A stretch of DNA of 64,000 bases from JACKJK01 sp046159835 (GCF_046159835.1 NZ_JBJXCY010000002.1:372001-436000), one strand, 5' to 3'; counted from the first letter of the stretch, positions 53,501-61,714 are shown. Notes: generated from the letters alone by a model not told the origin. Program-made: numbers and translations.

Positions 53501-53640
53501 GGTTGGCGGTCGCCAGCGTGATGACATTGTTCCTCACGCCGGTCCTGTACGACCTGCTCGCCCGGTACACCCGTCCGCGAGGCGCCATCGAAAAGCGCCT
53601 CGCCGATGAGCTTGCGTCAGCCCCCCAAGCTGCGCGCTGA
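50539..53640 (+). CDS. RND multidrug efflux permease (HAE1 family)
   Basis: A 1033-residue inner-membrane pump with 12 helices and two large periplasmic loops. Helix 4 carries the proton-relay aspartates in LAIGLVVDDAIVLLENIERR; other landmarks are IPVALLGCFFLIWLMGFSIN, the swapped-half GIILLIGLMAKNGILIVEFANQ (with the relay Lys) and RLRPIVMTIVSTVFGAIPLAF. These match MexF/AcrB-like proteins rather than metal-exporting CzcA types. Substrates are probably drugs or fatty-acid-like compounds. It ends near a short hairpin and converges on a MerR regulator. Confidence 0.95.
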   Translation: MTLSELSVRRPVLASVVSMMILVLGIAGLMQLPIRELPDVDASVVTVTTNYTGAAPGVIDTDITEIIDAAVAGVSGVKTINSESRRGRSRTTIDFELGRDIDSAASDIRDAVARVRAQLPEDTEEPQVVKNDADADPVMRLAVTSTEMNPAEITDYIDRFIKDRITTIDGVANVRIYGERKPAIRIWLNRRAMAARNITVSDIEAALRRANVELPAGELESSTRLFTIRLDSRLRQIEQFRQIVLKRVSGFPVRLEAVADVRAGVQDDSTIVRSNGEVAVGIAVQRQSQSNTIEISNAVREEIDRMRDTLPRGMDISVGSDDAIFVAASIREVAIALAISLGLVVLVILFFLRSFRATMIPAITIPVALLGCFFLIWLMGFSINVLTLLALILAIGLVVDDAIVLLENIERRLAMGESKLQAAVLGSRQVQFAVIATSITLIAVFIPISFLKGAAGRLFTEFGFVMAAAVAISTFVALTACPALAAKILKSGATQSEEEAREAAKKSFAGRWYRPALERAIGMPLVVIALAGAFSVTGFFAYQAIPRELSPSEDRSVLFIPLTAPQGSTLAYTDAEAKRLEDKINAVREELGIDTVFVFSGSQGRPFRSFIVLRLKPWDERELSHRDVITRLIPFTREMAGARGFPVSPSGLGLRGNSSPLRAVIGGADFEDVKAWSQIMLAKAQENPGLSNIEIDFEESQPQISLSLNREKVDDLNIGVETLAGTLQAMFASREVSTYVDRGREYPVIVQAGADDRRTPNDIGNVFVRSGDGETLVPLSALMELNETTEAPSLRRYNRLPSITLQAALSDGYTLGQAIDFILETAATELPPEANISFSGQSQQYQETSSGVAVTFMLAILIVFLVLAGQFESFIQPLVIMLSVPLAIAAAVIALYLTGLTLNIYSQIGIILLIGLMAKNGILIVEFANQLRDEGMPVREAVIEGSIIRLRPIVMTIVSTVFGAIPLAFASGAGAESRQAIGIVIIGGLAVASVMTLFLTPVLYDLLARYTRPRGAIEKRLADELASAPQAAR

Positions 53641-53657
53641 GCCGTCCCGCCGGGTGG

Positions 53658-53681
53658 GCGGCCTGCGTCAGGCCGCTTCTT
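53658..53681 (+). terminator. Hairpin at the end of the RND operon
   Basis: GCGGCCTG pairs with CAGGCCGC over a three-base loop, followed by TTCTTC. It begins 18 bases after the pump stop and overlaps the end of the convergent MerR gene. Confidence 0.5.
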
Positions 53682-54081
53682 CGGTGGAGGTCGGGCAGCA
53701 GTTCTTTTCCGACACCCATTCGTTGACGGCGTTGAACTGCACGTCCAGTTCGGCGCGCTGCTGGCGGATGTCGCGCAGGCGCTTGCGCAGCACTTCGCAC
53801 AGCATCCGGTCGAACATCTCGTCGCCCTCGGTGTCGCGCACCTTGGCAAGTCGGGTGATCGTTTCCATGCCGATGCCAACCTTGCGGCAGTTCACGATCA
53901 TCTCGATACGTGCGATCTGCTCAAGGCCGAACTTGCGGCGACCGCGGCCGATGCGGATCGGCTTCAGGAGGCCTTCTTCTTCGTAGAAGCGGATGGCGCG
54001 AGTCGTGAGACCAAACATCTCTGCGACCTCGCCGATCTGGTAGATGCGGTCTTCCAACCGCGACTTTGCACTTTGACCCAT
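53668..54081 (-). CDS. MerR-family transcriptional regulator
   Basis: A 137-residue protein: winged helix YQIGEVAEMFGLTTRAIRFYEEEGLLKPIRIGRGRRKF (residues ~15-55 in summary), then the long dimerisation helix and a C-terminal KNCCPT cysteine pair with further Cys in NCRKVG and LCEVLR. The cysteines leave room for a metal or redox effector. ATG 54081 is used since GAGG is eight bases upstream; the longer frame adds no conserved residues. A two-arm repeat upstream may be its operator. It is convergent with the RND genes and may control them (inference). Confidence 0.88.
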   Translation of the reverse strand: MGQSAKSRLEDRIYQIGEVAEMFGLTTRAIRFYEEEGLLKPIRIGRGRRKFGLEQIARIEMIVNCRKVGIGMETITRLAKVRDTEGDEMFDRMLCEVLRKRLRDIRQQRAELDVQFNAVNEWVSEKNCCPTSTEEAA

Positions 54082-54207
54082 TCCGGTCACCTCGATCTTC
54101 AGTTTCCCAAAAAACAAGCCGACGTCCGCGACCAGAAGGACGGTCGAACGGAATCGCCGGCGGCTGTATTCAAGAAATTGAATGAAACGTGACGGAAGAT
54201 TCAGGTT

Positions 54208-54229
54208 GTAACGGTAAAATGACGGTTAC
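54208..54229 (-). promoter_or_regulatory. Inverted repeat upstream of merR-family gene
   Basis: GTAACGGT (54208-54215) and ACGGTTAC (54222-54229) are arms of an imperfect palindrome, seven of eight positions matching, separated by six A/T-rich bases. A related TGACGG lies at 54190. The spacing suits a dimer in the promoter 127-148 bases before the MerR start. Confidence 0.4.
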
Positions 54230-54256
54230 ATCTGCCCCAGCGAGAGGATCGGCAAC

Positions 54257-55972
54257 CTAGACGCGAGCTTCCCGAACGGGACGCGGGAAGCCCGCCATCC
54301 GCATTTCCTGCACCAGCGCCTCTATGACTGGTGCGGTGAAACCCCGCTTCCGCAGGTAGTCCATCGGCGCGTTGAGGAAGCCTGCGTCAAGTTCGCGAAT
54401 ACGCGAGATGGTCGCAACCGCAATCTCTGAAAATCCGGTTCTGTGCTGGGCAATCGCATATGCGGCGAGATAGAGCGGATCGGACGATTCCGAAAGTTTG
54501 TTGGCAAAGGCCTCGGCGCGGGTGAATCGCCCCAGTCCGTTCATGGCGACGAACGTATAGAAGTTCACCCAGTCAGGCGAATTCTGGAAGTTCGCATCGG
54601 CCCGCCTCAGCACTTCGGTCGCATCCCGGAAAGCACCAGTCTGGACCAGAAGGCGTCCGTAGCTTCCAAGCGTCACCATGTCTTCCGGATTGTGCTCATA
54701 GACATGTTCGGCGAGATCGCGGGCAGTCTCGATCCGCCCCTCCAGCAGCAGCAGTGACAGGCGGAACAAATGCACGATGGCGGAGCCGGGCGCGATGCGT
54801 TCAGCCTTGTCGAAGGCTGCGCGTGCCCGCTCGCGCGGGTCGCCTGGGGTCGGGTTGAAGCCGCGCGTCTCTTCTTCCAGGTAGATGCCGCCCAGCAGCA
54901 CCAGCGCCTGGTGCAGCCGGGGATGCGCAACGATGGTCAGTTCGAGGCAGTCACGCGCAGCAAGGTGCCGCTCCTCGCTCGGCGCAGCGAAATAGGTCCC
55001 GGCGCGCGTCAGGCATTCCAGCGGGCCACCGGATTCGGCTGCGTTGGAATAGTCCTGGTAGATCGGTCCATAGATATCGATTGCCGTGCGCACCTCGGCC
55101 AGGTCCACGGGCGTCACCATCGCACTGCCAAGCCGGTAGATACCGCTGTCCGATCGGGTCAGGTCGAGTTCGCTCGCAAAAATCAGTCGGCCGTCACGAA
55201 CGCTGACAACCTCCACGGTGCCGCGCATCACGACCCCTTCCTGCTGGAAGGTGAATTCGAGCTTGTAGGTTGGTTGCTGCCGGGTCAGCGCGCGCGCTTC
55301 GCTTTCCGCGCGCACGATGATGTAGTCGCTGAAGGCCTGAACGAAGAGCTCGATCCGATTGCGATAGGTGACAGGGTCGAACCAGTCGGCAGAATTGCCG
55401 CGCTCCGTCACCGACACGAAGACCTGCGGCAGGATGCTGGCAGCATCGCGCCCCGTCCCTGCCGGATATTCGGCGTTGATCGCGGCAAGCCGATCTGCGT
55501 GGGCGCGAGGCGTCTTGGTCTTCCAGAAGTCCCAGACCAGCACCGCGAGAACACAACTGCCCGCAATGGCCATGAAGGCGAAGAGACCCGGAACGAACCG
55601 CATCGGGTCTCGCTTCGGCGCTGGCGGAAGGGAGGCCGCCACGTTCGGAGCAAACCGGGGCACGTAGCTGCCGATCGGCATCTCGATGCGAATGACGGAT
55701 TCGTTTTCGGGGTCGGCATAGAATCGCGACAGCACATCGCGCAGGCGGCGCGCCTGAACACGCACGAGGGGGCTGTCGTTGGGATCGAAATTCTCGGGCC
55801 GGTCGAGCGCTTCCACCGCGATGGTGTACGCCTTGAGCCGCTCTTCGCGCCCGGCCAGCGTTTCCTCCACGACATAAGTCAGGAAACTGGCGAGCATCGC
55901 CGAGTTCCTGATCCCCTCGAATTCGAGGATCCGGGCAAGTTCTTCCCGAACTGCTTCCGGCTTCACCGCCAT
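54257..55972 (-). CDS. Membrane protein with N-terminal DNA-binding-like domain and TPR repeats
   Basis: A 571-residue protein. Residues ~1-105 form a module common in alphaproteobacterial CadC/cyclase-associated proteins (FLTYVVEETLAGREERLKAY, FDPNDSPLVRVQARRLRDVL, IEMPIGSYVPRF); it may bind DNA but this is unproven. One membrane helix follows (~125-148). The periplasmic C-terminal half has several degenerate TPR units (RARAAFDKAERIAPGSAIVH, LAEHVYEHNPEDMVTLGSYG). A ToxR-like one-component sensor is plausible (inference). The start is at 55972, and the gene stands alone. Confidence 0.78.
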   Translation of the reverse strand: MAVKPEAVREELARILEFEGIRNSAMLASFLTYVVEETLAGREERLKAYTIAVEALDRPENFDPNDSPLVRVQARRLRDVLSRFYADPENESVIRIEMPIGSYVPRFAPNVAASLPPAPKRDPMRFVPGLFAFMAIAGSCVLAVLVWDFWKTKTPRAHADRLAAINAEYPAGTGRDAASILPQVFVSVTERGNSADWFDPVTYRNRIELFVQAFSDYIIVRAESEARALTRQQPTYKLEFTFQQEGVVMRGTVEVVSVRDGRLIFASELDLTRSDSGIYRLGSAMVTPVDLAEVRTAIDIYGPIYQDYSNAAESGGPLECLTRAGTYFAAPSEERHLAARDCLELTIVAHPRLHQALVLLGGIYLEEETRGFNPTPGDPRERARAAFDKAERIAPGSAIVHLFRLSLLLLEGRIETARDLAEHVYEHNPEDMVTLGSYGRLLVQTGAFRDATEVLRRADANFQNSPDWVNFYTFVAMNGLGRFTRAEAFANKLSESSDPLYLAAYAIAQHRTGFSEIAVATISRIRELDAGFLNAPMDYLRKRGFTAPVIEALVQEMRMAGFPRPVREARV

Positions 55973-56132
55973 GCCGAGCGACCACCCTCTCGGTTCGCAT
56001 CACCGCAATACGACCCAGTCGCATCGCGCATTCCCGCGTGCCCCGTTCACCGGCGCATTGCGACTGACTGTCATCACTCCTCTTTGAGAGCGCCTTTGGT
56101 GGGCGCTTGTACTGTTTGACTCGCCGAACGGA
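55973..56132. other. Intergenic region between the TPR membrane protein and an SDR gene
   Basis: About 160 bases between same-strand genes. A promoter for the TPR gene is expected here; nothing striking is seen. Confidence 0.3.
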
Positions 56133-56891
56133 TCAGATCGTTCGGCCACCATCGACTTCGAGCACGACGCCGGTGAGGAACTCGGCTTCGTCCGAGGCGA
56201 GATAGAGCGCCGCGTTGGCGATATCGGCTGGTTTCGAGAACCGGCCCAGCGGGATCGTTGCCATGAATTTTTCCCGGTTTTCCGGTGTGTCAGGCACGCC
56301 CATGAACGTTTCCATCAAGGCAGTTTCGCCAAGGACCGGCGCGATTGCATTGACCCGGATCATGTCTGGCGCAAGCTCGACAGCCAGCGAGCGGCTCATC
56401 AGGTTCACCGCGGCCTTGGAGGCATTGTACCAGGTCAGGCCGGGGCGCGGGCGGATGCCGGCCGTCGACCCGATATTGATCATCACGCCACCACCCGACG
56501 CCCGCCAGTGCGGCACGGCGGCGTGGGTGAAGTGGTAAATCGACTTCACGTTCACATCGAACACGCGGTCATAGGCGTCTTCATCCACGTCCAGCGAGGG
56601 TTGGTTGCGGTAGCACCAGCCGGCATTGTTCACGAGCACGTCGAGTTGGCCGAACGCCTCAAGCATTGCCGCAACCGCTGCATCGACATCCGCGCGCTTC
56701 GAGACGTCACACGTGACGGCAATCGCACCGTCGATCTCGCTGGCCACGCGCTTTGCGCCATCGGAATCAATATCGACCACCGCGACACGCGCGCCTTCCC
56801 GCGCGTAGGTCTCGGCAATCGCCTTGCCGAAGCCGGACGCGGCGCCGGTGACCAACGCTGCCTTGGACGCGAGACGGCCCGGATTGCCCAT
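56133..56891 (-). CDS. Short-chain dehydrogenase/reductase
   Basis: A 252-residue classical SDR: ALVTGAASGFGKAIAETYA (cofactor), DIDSDG (acidic residue after beta-2, favouring NAD), LVNNAGWCYRN, INIGSTAGI and the catalytic YNASKAAVNLMSRSLA, then GVVLEVDGGRTI at the end. The full Asn-Ser-Tyr-Lys tetrad is present. Substrate unknown; the family includes 3-ketoacyl and polyol dehydrogenases. ATG 56891 is preferred because AGGAAA lies upstream and the extra residues are not conserved. Confidence 0.9.
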   Translation of the reverse strand: MGNPGRLASKAALVTGAASGFGKAIAETYAREGARVAVVDIDSDGAKRVASEIDGAIAVTCDVSKRADVDAAVAAMLEAFGQLDVLVNNAGWCYRNQPSLDVDEDAYDRVFDVNVKSIYHFTHAAVPHWRASGGGVMINIGSTAGIRPRPGLTWYNASKAAVNLMSRSLAVELAPDMIRVNAIAPVLGETALMETFMGVPDTPENREKFMATIPLGRFSKPADIANAALYLASDEAEFLTGVVLEVDGGRTI

Positions 56892-56935
56892 GAAAAGTTT
56901 CCTGCCCAGTTTTATTTCGTAAAAAGCTACGCCGA

Positions 56936-56965
56936 ATCTTACGTTTCGGCAAATCAACTCCTCAA
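56936..56965 (-). promoter_or_regulatory. Possible promoter of the SDR gene
   Basis: On the minus strand TTGAGG (56965-56960), 18 bases, then TAAGAT (56941-56936), each matching four of six consensus positions, lies 45 bases before the ATG in an AT-rich stretch. Confidence 0.35.
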
Positions 56966-57080
56966 CTCAATGAAACATCACAATAATCTGCGTTACCAAG
57001 CTTTGCTTTTGTTGGCAAATCGTTTGGCTGATCGCTAAAGTTGAGTGCTTTAGTTAGTGTTTTTACGTACGGAAATGCCC

Positions 57081-57671
57081 TTATGCGTGCGATCGGATTT
57101 CTGGAAGCGCGCCTTCGGGAATTTTCGATGGCGAATAGGTCTCCGGCTTGGCGCGAATGATGAAGCGAACGAGCGTCGGCAGAAAAAATATGATGATCGC
57201 CAGCTTCACCACCGCGATCCACAGCAGACCGCTGAACAGCAGGAACAGGGCTGCGATCACGAGCATCAGCGCGATCCATGCCGTCAGTACCAGGTTGCCG
57301 ATATATCCCGGCCAGCTGCCGCCCTTCTGGAACACGGTGCCGGAGGAATGCGCTGCGAGCTTCTCGTGCAGCGCGCGGATGAAACGCGCATAGGCCTCGT
57401 TGTGCTCGGTAAAGCTGCCGTAGCCGTGGAACGAGGAATTGGAGATGTCGATGCGCTTGCCCGTGCGTGGCGTGATGTGCGCCAGATAGCGATTGTGCTG
57501 AACGCGCGTCGGCCGATAGGCGAGCCGCACATGGGAAATTTCGCTGAACGGCAGCCGGTGATGTCCGGCCTTGCCCTCGTCCACCCATTCCAGCGCATCG
57601 TCGCTCAACGTGTAGGTGCGCGGGCCGCGCAGCGCATGAAAGGTGTGGGTGTAGCTGTCCTTGCTGTGCAT
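57081..57671 (-). CDS. Membrane protein with an N-terminal PH-like soluble part, unknown function
   Basis: A 196-residue protein from ATG 57671. Residues 1-110 are soluble and beta-rich (HALRGPRTYTLSDDALEWVD, LPFSEISHVRLAYRPTRV, KRIDISNSSFHGYGSF), resembling a small PH-like domain. Two membrane helices follow (~125-160: LVLTAWIALMLVIAALFLLF and LLWIAVVKLAIIIFFLP). A short basic tail, probably cytoplasmic, ends the protein. The AT-rich intergenic 56966-57080 lies downstream. I recognise no named family. Confidence 0.72.
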   Translation of the reverse strand: MHSKDSYTHTFHALRGPRTYTLSDDALEWVDEGKAGHHRLPFSEISHVRLAYRPTRVQHNRYLAHITPRTGKRIDISNSSFHGYGSFTEHNEAYARFIRALHEKLAAHSSGTVFQKGGSWPGYIGNLVLTAWIALMLVIAALFLLFSGLLWIAVVKLAIIIFFLPTLVRFIIRAKPETYSPSKIPEGALPEIRSHA

Positions 57672-57831
57672 GCGCCTTTTCCTGTGCCTATTCTCGTTCG
57701 GCAAAGGATGCGGAACTTCACCCGCCGATCAAGCCAGAATTACCTTGCGCGAGCGAGACACATTTTCCCCTTGCCGAGCGCCTCGCCACATTCCAGAATC
57801 TGAATATCGAAAAACAAACGGGAGATGCGCC
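57672..57831. promoter_or_regulatory. Divergent intergenic region between the PH-like and SoxW-like genes
   Basis: About 160 bases with two outward starts; GGGAGA lies just before the rightward ATG. No clear operator. Confidence 0.3.
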
Positions 57832-58431
57832 ATGACTGTCCTGACACGGTTTCTCGCGATGCTGGCTGTTCTTGCCACCATCGCGACCGCCTCGGCATCG
57901 GAGGTGCCGATGGGCGATGACGGGTTGCACAAGCCGGACTGGTTCTCACTGACCTTCCGCGACATTGCCGAGGACATCGAGGCGGCGAAATCGCAAGGCA
58001 AGCGCCTGGCGCTGATGTTCGAACAGCGCGGCTGCGGCTACTGCAAGGAAGTGCACGAGAAGGTTTTGACCGACCCGGAGGTCAAGGACTGGATCAAGGC
58101 GAACTACATGATCGTCCAATACAATATCCACGGGGCGGAGGAGCTGACCGACACTGACGGCGAGAGCCTCACCGAGAAGCAGGCGGCGCGCAAATGGGGC
58201 CTGATGTTCACGCCCACCATCCTGTTCATGCCCGAGGACGTGCCCGGGGGTGACGTGACCGTGGCACAGGCAGCCGTTGCCATGATGCCCGGCGCCTTCG
58301 GCAAGGGCACCTTCCTCGACATGTTCCAGTGGGTGGCGGCGAAGGGCTATGACGGCGACGAAGATTTCCAGAGCTACCACAACCGCCGCTGGCGCGAGCG
58401 CAACGGCGGACCGCCGGAAGCGACACAATAG
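57832..58431 (+). CDS. Secreted thioredoxin-fold protein, SoxW-like
   Basis: A 199-residue periplasmic protein. The signal peptide ends near TASASEV. The redox motif is RGCGYCKEVHEKV (CxYC), as in SoxW/thiol:disulfide oxidoreductases, and the cis-proline is in MFTPTILFM. A C-terminal extension with VAAKGYDGDEDFQSYHN is typical of SoxW. Its usual role is to keep Sox or other periplasmic thiols reduced; no sox genes are in view. ATG 57832 has GGGAGA nearby. A strong terminator follows. Confidence 0.87.
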   Translation: MTVLTRFLAMLAVLATIATASASEVPMGDDGLHKPDWFSLTFRDIAEDIEAAKSQGKRLALMFEQRGCGYCKEVHEKVLTDPEVKDWIKANYMIVQYNIHGAEELTDTDGESLTEKQAARKWGLMFTPTILFMPEDVPGGDVTVAQAAVAMMPGAFGKGTFLDMFQWVAAKGYDGDEDFQSYHNRRWRERNGGPPEATQ

Positions 58432-58490
58432 GCCGATACGACCTTCGTACTTTCAGCAAGGCCAACCGGACTGTAACGTCACATGATTGG

Positions 58491-58520
58491 AAGGCGCCGC
58501 CCGCCAGCGGCGCCTTTTTC
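58491..58520 (+). terminator. Intrinsic terminator of the SoxW-like gene
   Basis: AAGGCGCCGC and GCGGCGCCTT form a 10-base stem with a six-base loop, running directly into TTTTTC, 60 bases after the stop. A textbook rho-independent terminator. Confidence 0.9.
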
Positions 58521-58550
58521 GTCTGCCCCACGGCCACGATCGGACCCGCC

Positions 58551-59354
58551 ATGACGCCTGCCAGCAAATCGACCGCCATCGTGACGGGTGCTGCCCGCGG
58601 CATCGGCTTGGCCATTGCCCGGCGCTTCCTTGCGCAGGGTTGGCGGGTGGCGCTGGTCGACATCGACGCGCAGACGCTCGGCAGCATTCGCGGCGAGATG
58701 GAAACGCCCGACACGCTGATCATCGAGGCCGATGTCTCTGACCCCGCACAGGTCGCGCGCGCCGTCAGTGAGACGGAGGCCCATTTCGGCCGGATTGATG
58801 CACTCGTCAACAATGCGGGCATCGCAATATTCAAGCCGGTGCTGGAGACAAGCTACGAGGACTGGTCCCGCGTGCTGGCGGTGAACCTGACCGGTCCGTT
58901 CCTGACGGTTCAGGCGGCAGCCCCCGTCATGATGAAGTCCGGCGGCGGGGCGGTCGTGAACATCGGCTCCATTTCCGGCCAGCGCGCCAGCACCTTGCGG
59001 GTCGCTTACGGCACGTCGAAGGCCGGGCTGGCTCACCTCACCAAGCAGCAGGCAGCAGAACTGGCGGAGATCGGCATCCGCGTGAACTGCGTCGCCCCCG
59101 GCCCGGTCGACACCGCCATGGCCAAGGCCGTGCACTCAGCCGAAATTCGCGCCGACTACCACGACGCCATCCCCCTTAACCGCTACGGCACGGAAGAGGA
59201 GATTGCAGAAGTCGTGGTCTTCCTGTGCAGCCCGAAGGCGTCCTATCTGACGGGGCAGACGATCGGCGTCGACGGCGGCTTCGATGCATCCGGCATCGGC
59301 CTGCCGACACTGCGCGCAACCACCCGGCCAGATGACAGGGAGAGCGACACATGA
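58551..59354 (+). CDS. Short-chain dehydrogenase/3-ketoacyl-ACP reductase-like
   Basis: A 267-residue SDR: AIVTGAARGIGLAIARRFL (cofactor), VDIDAQ (acidic, NAD-type), LVNNAGIAIF, VNIGSISG and the catalytic YGTSKAGLAHLTKQQAAELA, with IRVNCVAPGPVDT and GQTIGVDGGF. All tetrad residues are present. Substrate unknown. The stop overlaps the next start by four bases (ATGA), coupling it to the ArsC-family gene. Confidence 0.9.
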   Translation: MTPASKSTAIVTGAARGIGLAIARRFLAQGWRVALVDIDAQTLGSIRGEMETPDTLIIEADVSDPAQVARAVSETEAHFGRIDALVNNAGIAIFKPVLETSYEDWSRVLAVNLTGPFLTVQAAAPVMMKSGGGAVVNIGSISGQRASTLRVAYGTSKAGLAHLTKQQAAELAEIGIRVNCVAPGPVDTAMAKAVHSAEIRADYHDAIPLNRYGTEEEIAEVVVFLCSPKASYLTGQTIGVDGGFDASGIGLPTLRATTRPDDRESDT

Positions 59355-59701
59355 GCGTCACCATCAACGGCATCCGCAACTGCGACACCATGAAGAAGGC
59401 GGTTGCCTGGCTGGAGCAAAACGGCGTCGACCACACGTTCCGCGACTACAAGAAGCAGCCGCCGACGCAGGCAGAGCTGGAAAGCTGGTCGCAGGCCGCC
59501 GGCTGGGAGAAAGTCATCAACAAGGCCGGCATGACCTTCCGCAAGCTGCCCGATGCGGACAAGCAAGATCTCGATCAGCCCAGGGCCATCGCGCTGATGC
59601 TCGACAAGCCTTCGATGATCAAGCGTCCGGTGCTGGAGCACGACGGCGGCATCGAGATCGGCTTCAAGCCGGAAGGCTACGCCGCGATCTTCGGAAAGTA
59701 G
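59351..59701 (+). CDS. ArsC/Spx-family protein (YffB type)
   Basis: A 116-residue thioredoxin-fold protein. The active-site loop reads NGIRNCDTMKKAVAW: Cys11 is kept, but the pattern is CxxM instead of the resolving cysteine of Spx. This is the YffB/ArsC-like class, likely glutathione-dependent, whose substrate is not firmly known. The C-terminal KRPVLEHDGGIEIGFKPEGY is the family's conserved Arg-Pro segment. Coupled to the SDR gene upstream. Confidence 0.88.
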   Translation: MSVTINGIRNCDTMKKAVAWLEQNGVDHTFRDYKKQPPTQAELESWSQAAGWEKVINKAGMTFRKLPDADKQDLDQPRAIALMLDKPSMIKRPVLEHDGGIEIGFKPEGYAAIFGK

Positions 59702-59714
59702 GCCGAGGCCGGCC

Positions 59715-60932
59715 TCAGTCCTTGTCGTACATGTAGGCGCGGGTCAGCGGAAGCGCGTCGCGTTTGTGCGAGATCACGCACTGGTAGATCATGTTTGGAC
59801 CGTGCTCGAACCACGATTCCGCACCGACGAGATAGAACTCCCACATCCGCGCGAAACGCTCATCGAACATCTCCACCGCTTCCTCGCGGCGCGCCATGAA
59901 CCGGTCGTGCCAGTGGCGCAGCGTCCAGGCGTAATGCTTGCGCAGGATCTCGCAGTCGAGCACCCACAGCTTGGCGAACTCGGTCGCGCGGAACACTTCC
60001 GACATCGACGGCGCAGAGCCGCCGGGGAAGATGTACTTGCGGATGAACGGACCCGTCGCGCCGGGCGGCGCCATGCGCCCGATGGCATGCACGAGACCCG
60101 CGCCATCCGGCTTCATCAGCTTCGAGCACTGCCCGAAGAACTGGTGGAAGTGCTTCGAGCCGACATGCTCCATCAGGCCGATGGAGACGACGCGGTCGTA
60201 CTCGCCTTCCGCCTCGCGGTAGTCGCACTCGTTGAACCGAACGCGGTTTTCAAGGCCCAGTTCCTTCACGCGGTTTCGCGCGAAGGCAAGCTGCTCCGGC
60301 GACACGTTGATGCCGGTGACGTCGCAGCCGTAGTTCTTGGCAAAATGGATCGCCGCCGCGCCCCACCCGCAGCCGAGATCGACAACCTTCATCCCCGGCT
60401 GCAACTGCAGCTTGGCCGCGACATGATCGAGTTTGTCGCGCTGCGCCTGCTCCAGCGAGTTCGCCGGATCGGTGAAATAAGCGCAGGTGTAGTTCATCTC
60501 CTCGTCGAGCCACATGCGGTAGAAATCGCCGGAGATGTCGTAGTGGTGGCGGGTGTTCTTGGCCGCCAGCCCGAGCGGGTTGGCCTGGTGCAGCGGCCGC
60601 ATCGCCAGCCGGAAATTGTAGAGCATCCGGTTGTAGAAACCGTGCGGCTTGTCGCCGGGCTTCTTGTTGGCGGCATACAGCATCAGCAGGTCGCGGATGG
60701 TGGAACCATCCTCGAACTCGATGCGCCCGTCCATGTACCCCTCGCCGACGGCGAGGTCCGGATTGCGTGCGATGTCGGTCGCGATCTTTGAATCGGTGAA
60801 TCGCAGCGTGACGAGCGGGCCGTCTTCGCCGGAGCCGAATTCGGTGCGGGTGCCGTCATGGTCGATGACAGTCAGCCGCCCTTTCTTGATCGCCTTGCGG
60901 AGGAATAAGGTAAGGAGCCACATGGGGCGCAT
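59715..60932 (-). CDS. cfa: Cyclopropane-fatty-acyl-phospholipid synthase
   Basis: A 405-residue SAM-dependent methyltransferase that adds a methylene bridge to unsaturated lipid acyl chains. The SAM motif is VVDLGCGWGAAAIHFAKNYG, with the CFA segments HHYDISGDFYRMWLDEEMNY, YTCAYF, IGLMEHVG and FPGGSAPSM. The start is ambiguous between ATG 60932 and ATG 60923, as neither has a strong ribosome site. Expression in stationary phase or acid stress is usual for this enzyme. Divergent from the aldolase-like gene. Confidence 0.93.
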   Translation of the reverse strand: MRPMWLLTLFLRKAIKKGRLTVIDHDGTRTEFGSGEDGPLVTLRFTDSKIATDIARNPDLAVGEGYMDGRIEFEDGSTIRDLLMLYAANKKPGDKPHGFYNRMLYNFRLAMRPLHQANPLGLAAKNTRHHYDISGDFYRMWLDEEMNYTCAYFTDPANSLEQAQRDKLDHVAAKLQLQPGMKVVDLGCGWGAAAIHFAKNYGCDVTGINVSPEQLAFARNRVKELGLENRVRFNECDYREAEGEYDRVVSIGLMEHVGSKHFHQFFGQCSKLMKPDGAGLVHAIGRMAPPGATGPFIRKYIFPGGSAPSMSEVFRATEFAKLWVLDCEILRKHYAWTLRHWHDRFMARREEAVEMFDERFARMWEFYLVGAESWFEHGPNMIYQCVISHKRDALPLTRAYMYDKD

Positions 60933-60994
60933 CTTAGGTGCTCGCCCCGCCTGTGCAAGCCAAGTTTGCCCGAACGGAAAAAATGGAGTTCTGA

Positions 60995-61714
60995 ATGGAT
61001 ATCGCCGAAGCCCGCCGCGACCTTGCCGCAACCTTTCGCTGGTGCGCCCGGCTCGGCCTGAACGAGGGTATCGCCAACCATTTCAGCCTCGCGACCTCGC
61101 CTGACGGGACCCGCTTCCTGATGAACCCCTACGGGCTGCACTGGTCGCAGATGAGCGCCAGCGACCTGCTGGAGTTCGATGCCAATGCTGACCCCGACGG
61201 CATCGGCGAGACGGTCGACCCGACCGCCTTCGCCATCCACGGCGCGTTGCACCGCAAAGCGCCGCACGCGCGCTGCATCATGCACCTGCACCCGAAATAC
61301 ACGACCGCGCTGGCCTCCCTGAAAGACCCGACGATGCCGCCGATCGACCAGAACACGATGCGCTTCTTCAATCGCGTCTCGAACGACTTTGGCTATGACG
61401 GCATGGGTCTTGGCGACGAGGCCGAACGCCTTGCCGGCGCGCTCGGCAATCACTCCGTCATGCTGATGGGCCAGCATGGCGTGCTTGTCGCGGCCCCCGA
61501 CGTCGCCTGGGCCTTCGACACGATCTATTATTTCGAGAAGGCCGCCGAGAACTACCTGACCGCCCTGACGACGGGCCGCGAACTCAACGTCGCAAGCGAC
61601 GAAGTGGCCGAGAAAACCGCCCGCCAATGGGAAGAATATCCCGACGGCCCGCTGAAGCATCTCTCCGCGATCCGCGCGGTTCTCGACGCCCAAGAACCCG
61701 ACTACGCGAACTGA
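60995..61714 (+). CDS. Class II aldolase/adducin-family protein
   Basis: A 239-residue protein with the zinc-aldolase pattern: GIANHFSLA, HLHPKYTTAL (His ligand pair), and GQHGVLVAAPD (third His). The fold is that of L-fuculose-phosphate aldolase and of adducin heads; the enzyme's substrate is not clear. GGAG lies ten bases before the ATG. It stands alone, divergent from cfa. Confidence 0.87.
   Translation: MDIAEARRDLAATFRWCARLGLNEGIANHFSLATSPDGTRFLMNPYGLHWSQMSASDLLEFDANADPDGIGETVDPTAFAIHGALHRKAPHARCIMHLHPKYTTALASLKDPTMPPIDQNTMRFFNRVSNDFGYDGMGLGDEAERLAGALGNHSVMLMGQHGVLVAAPDVAWAFDTIYYFEKAAENYLTALTTGRELNVASDEVAEKTARQWEEYPDGPLKHLSAIRAVLDAQEPDYAN

Noticed and set aside
56966..57038. 22-residue AT-rich ORF starting at about 56970
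   Set aside because: It has no Shine-Dalgarno and lies in a promoter-like AT-rich gap between minus-strand genes.
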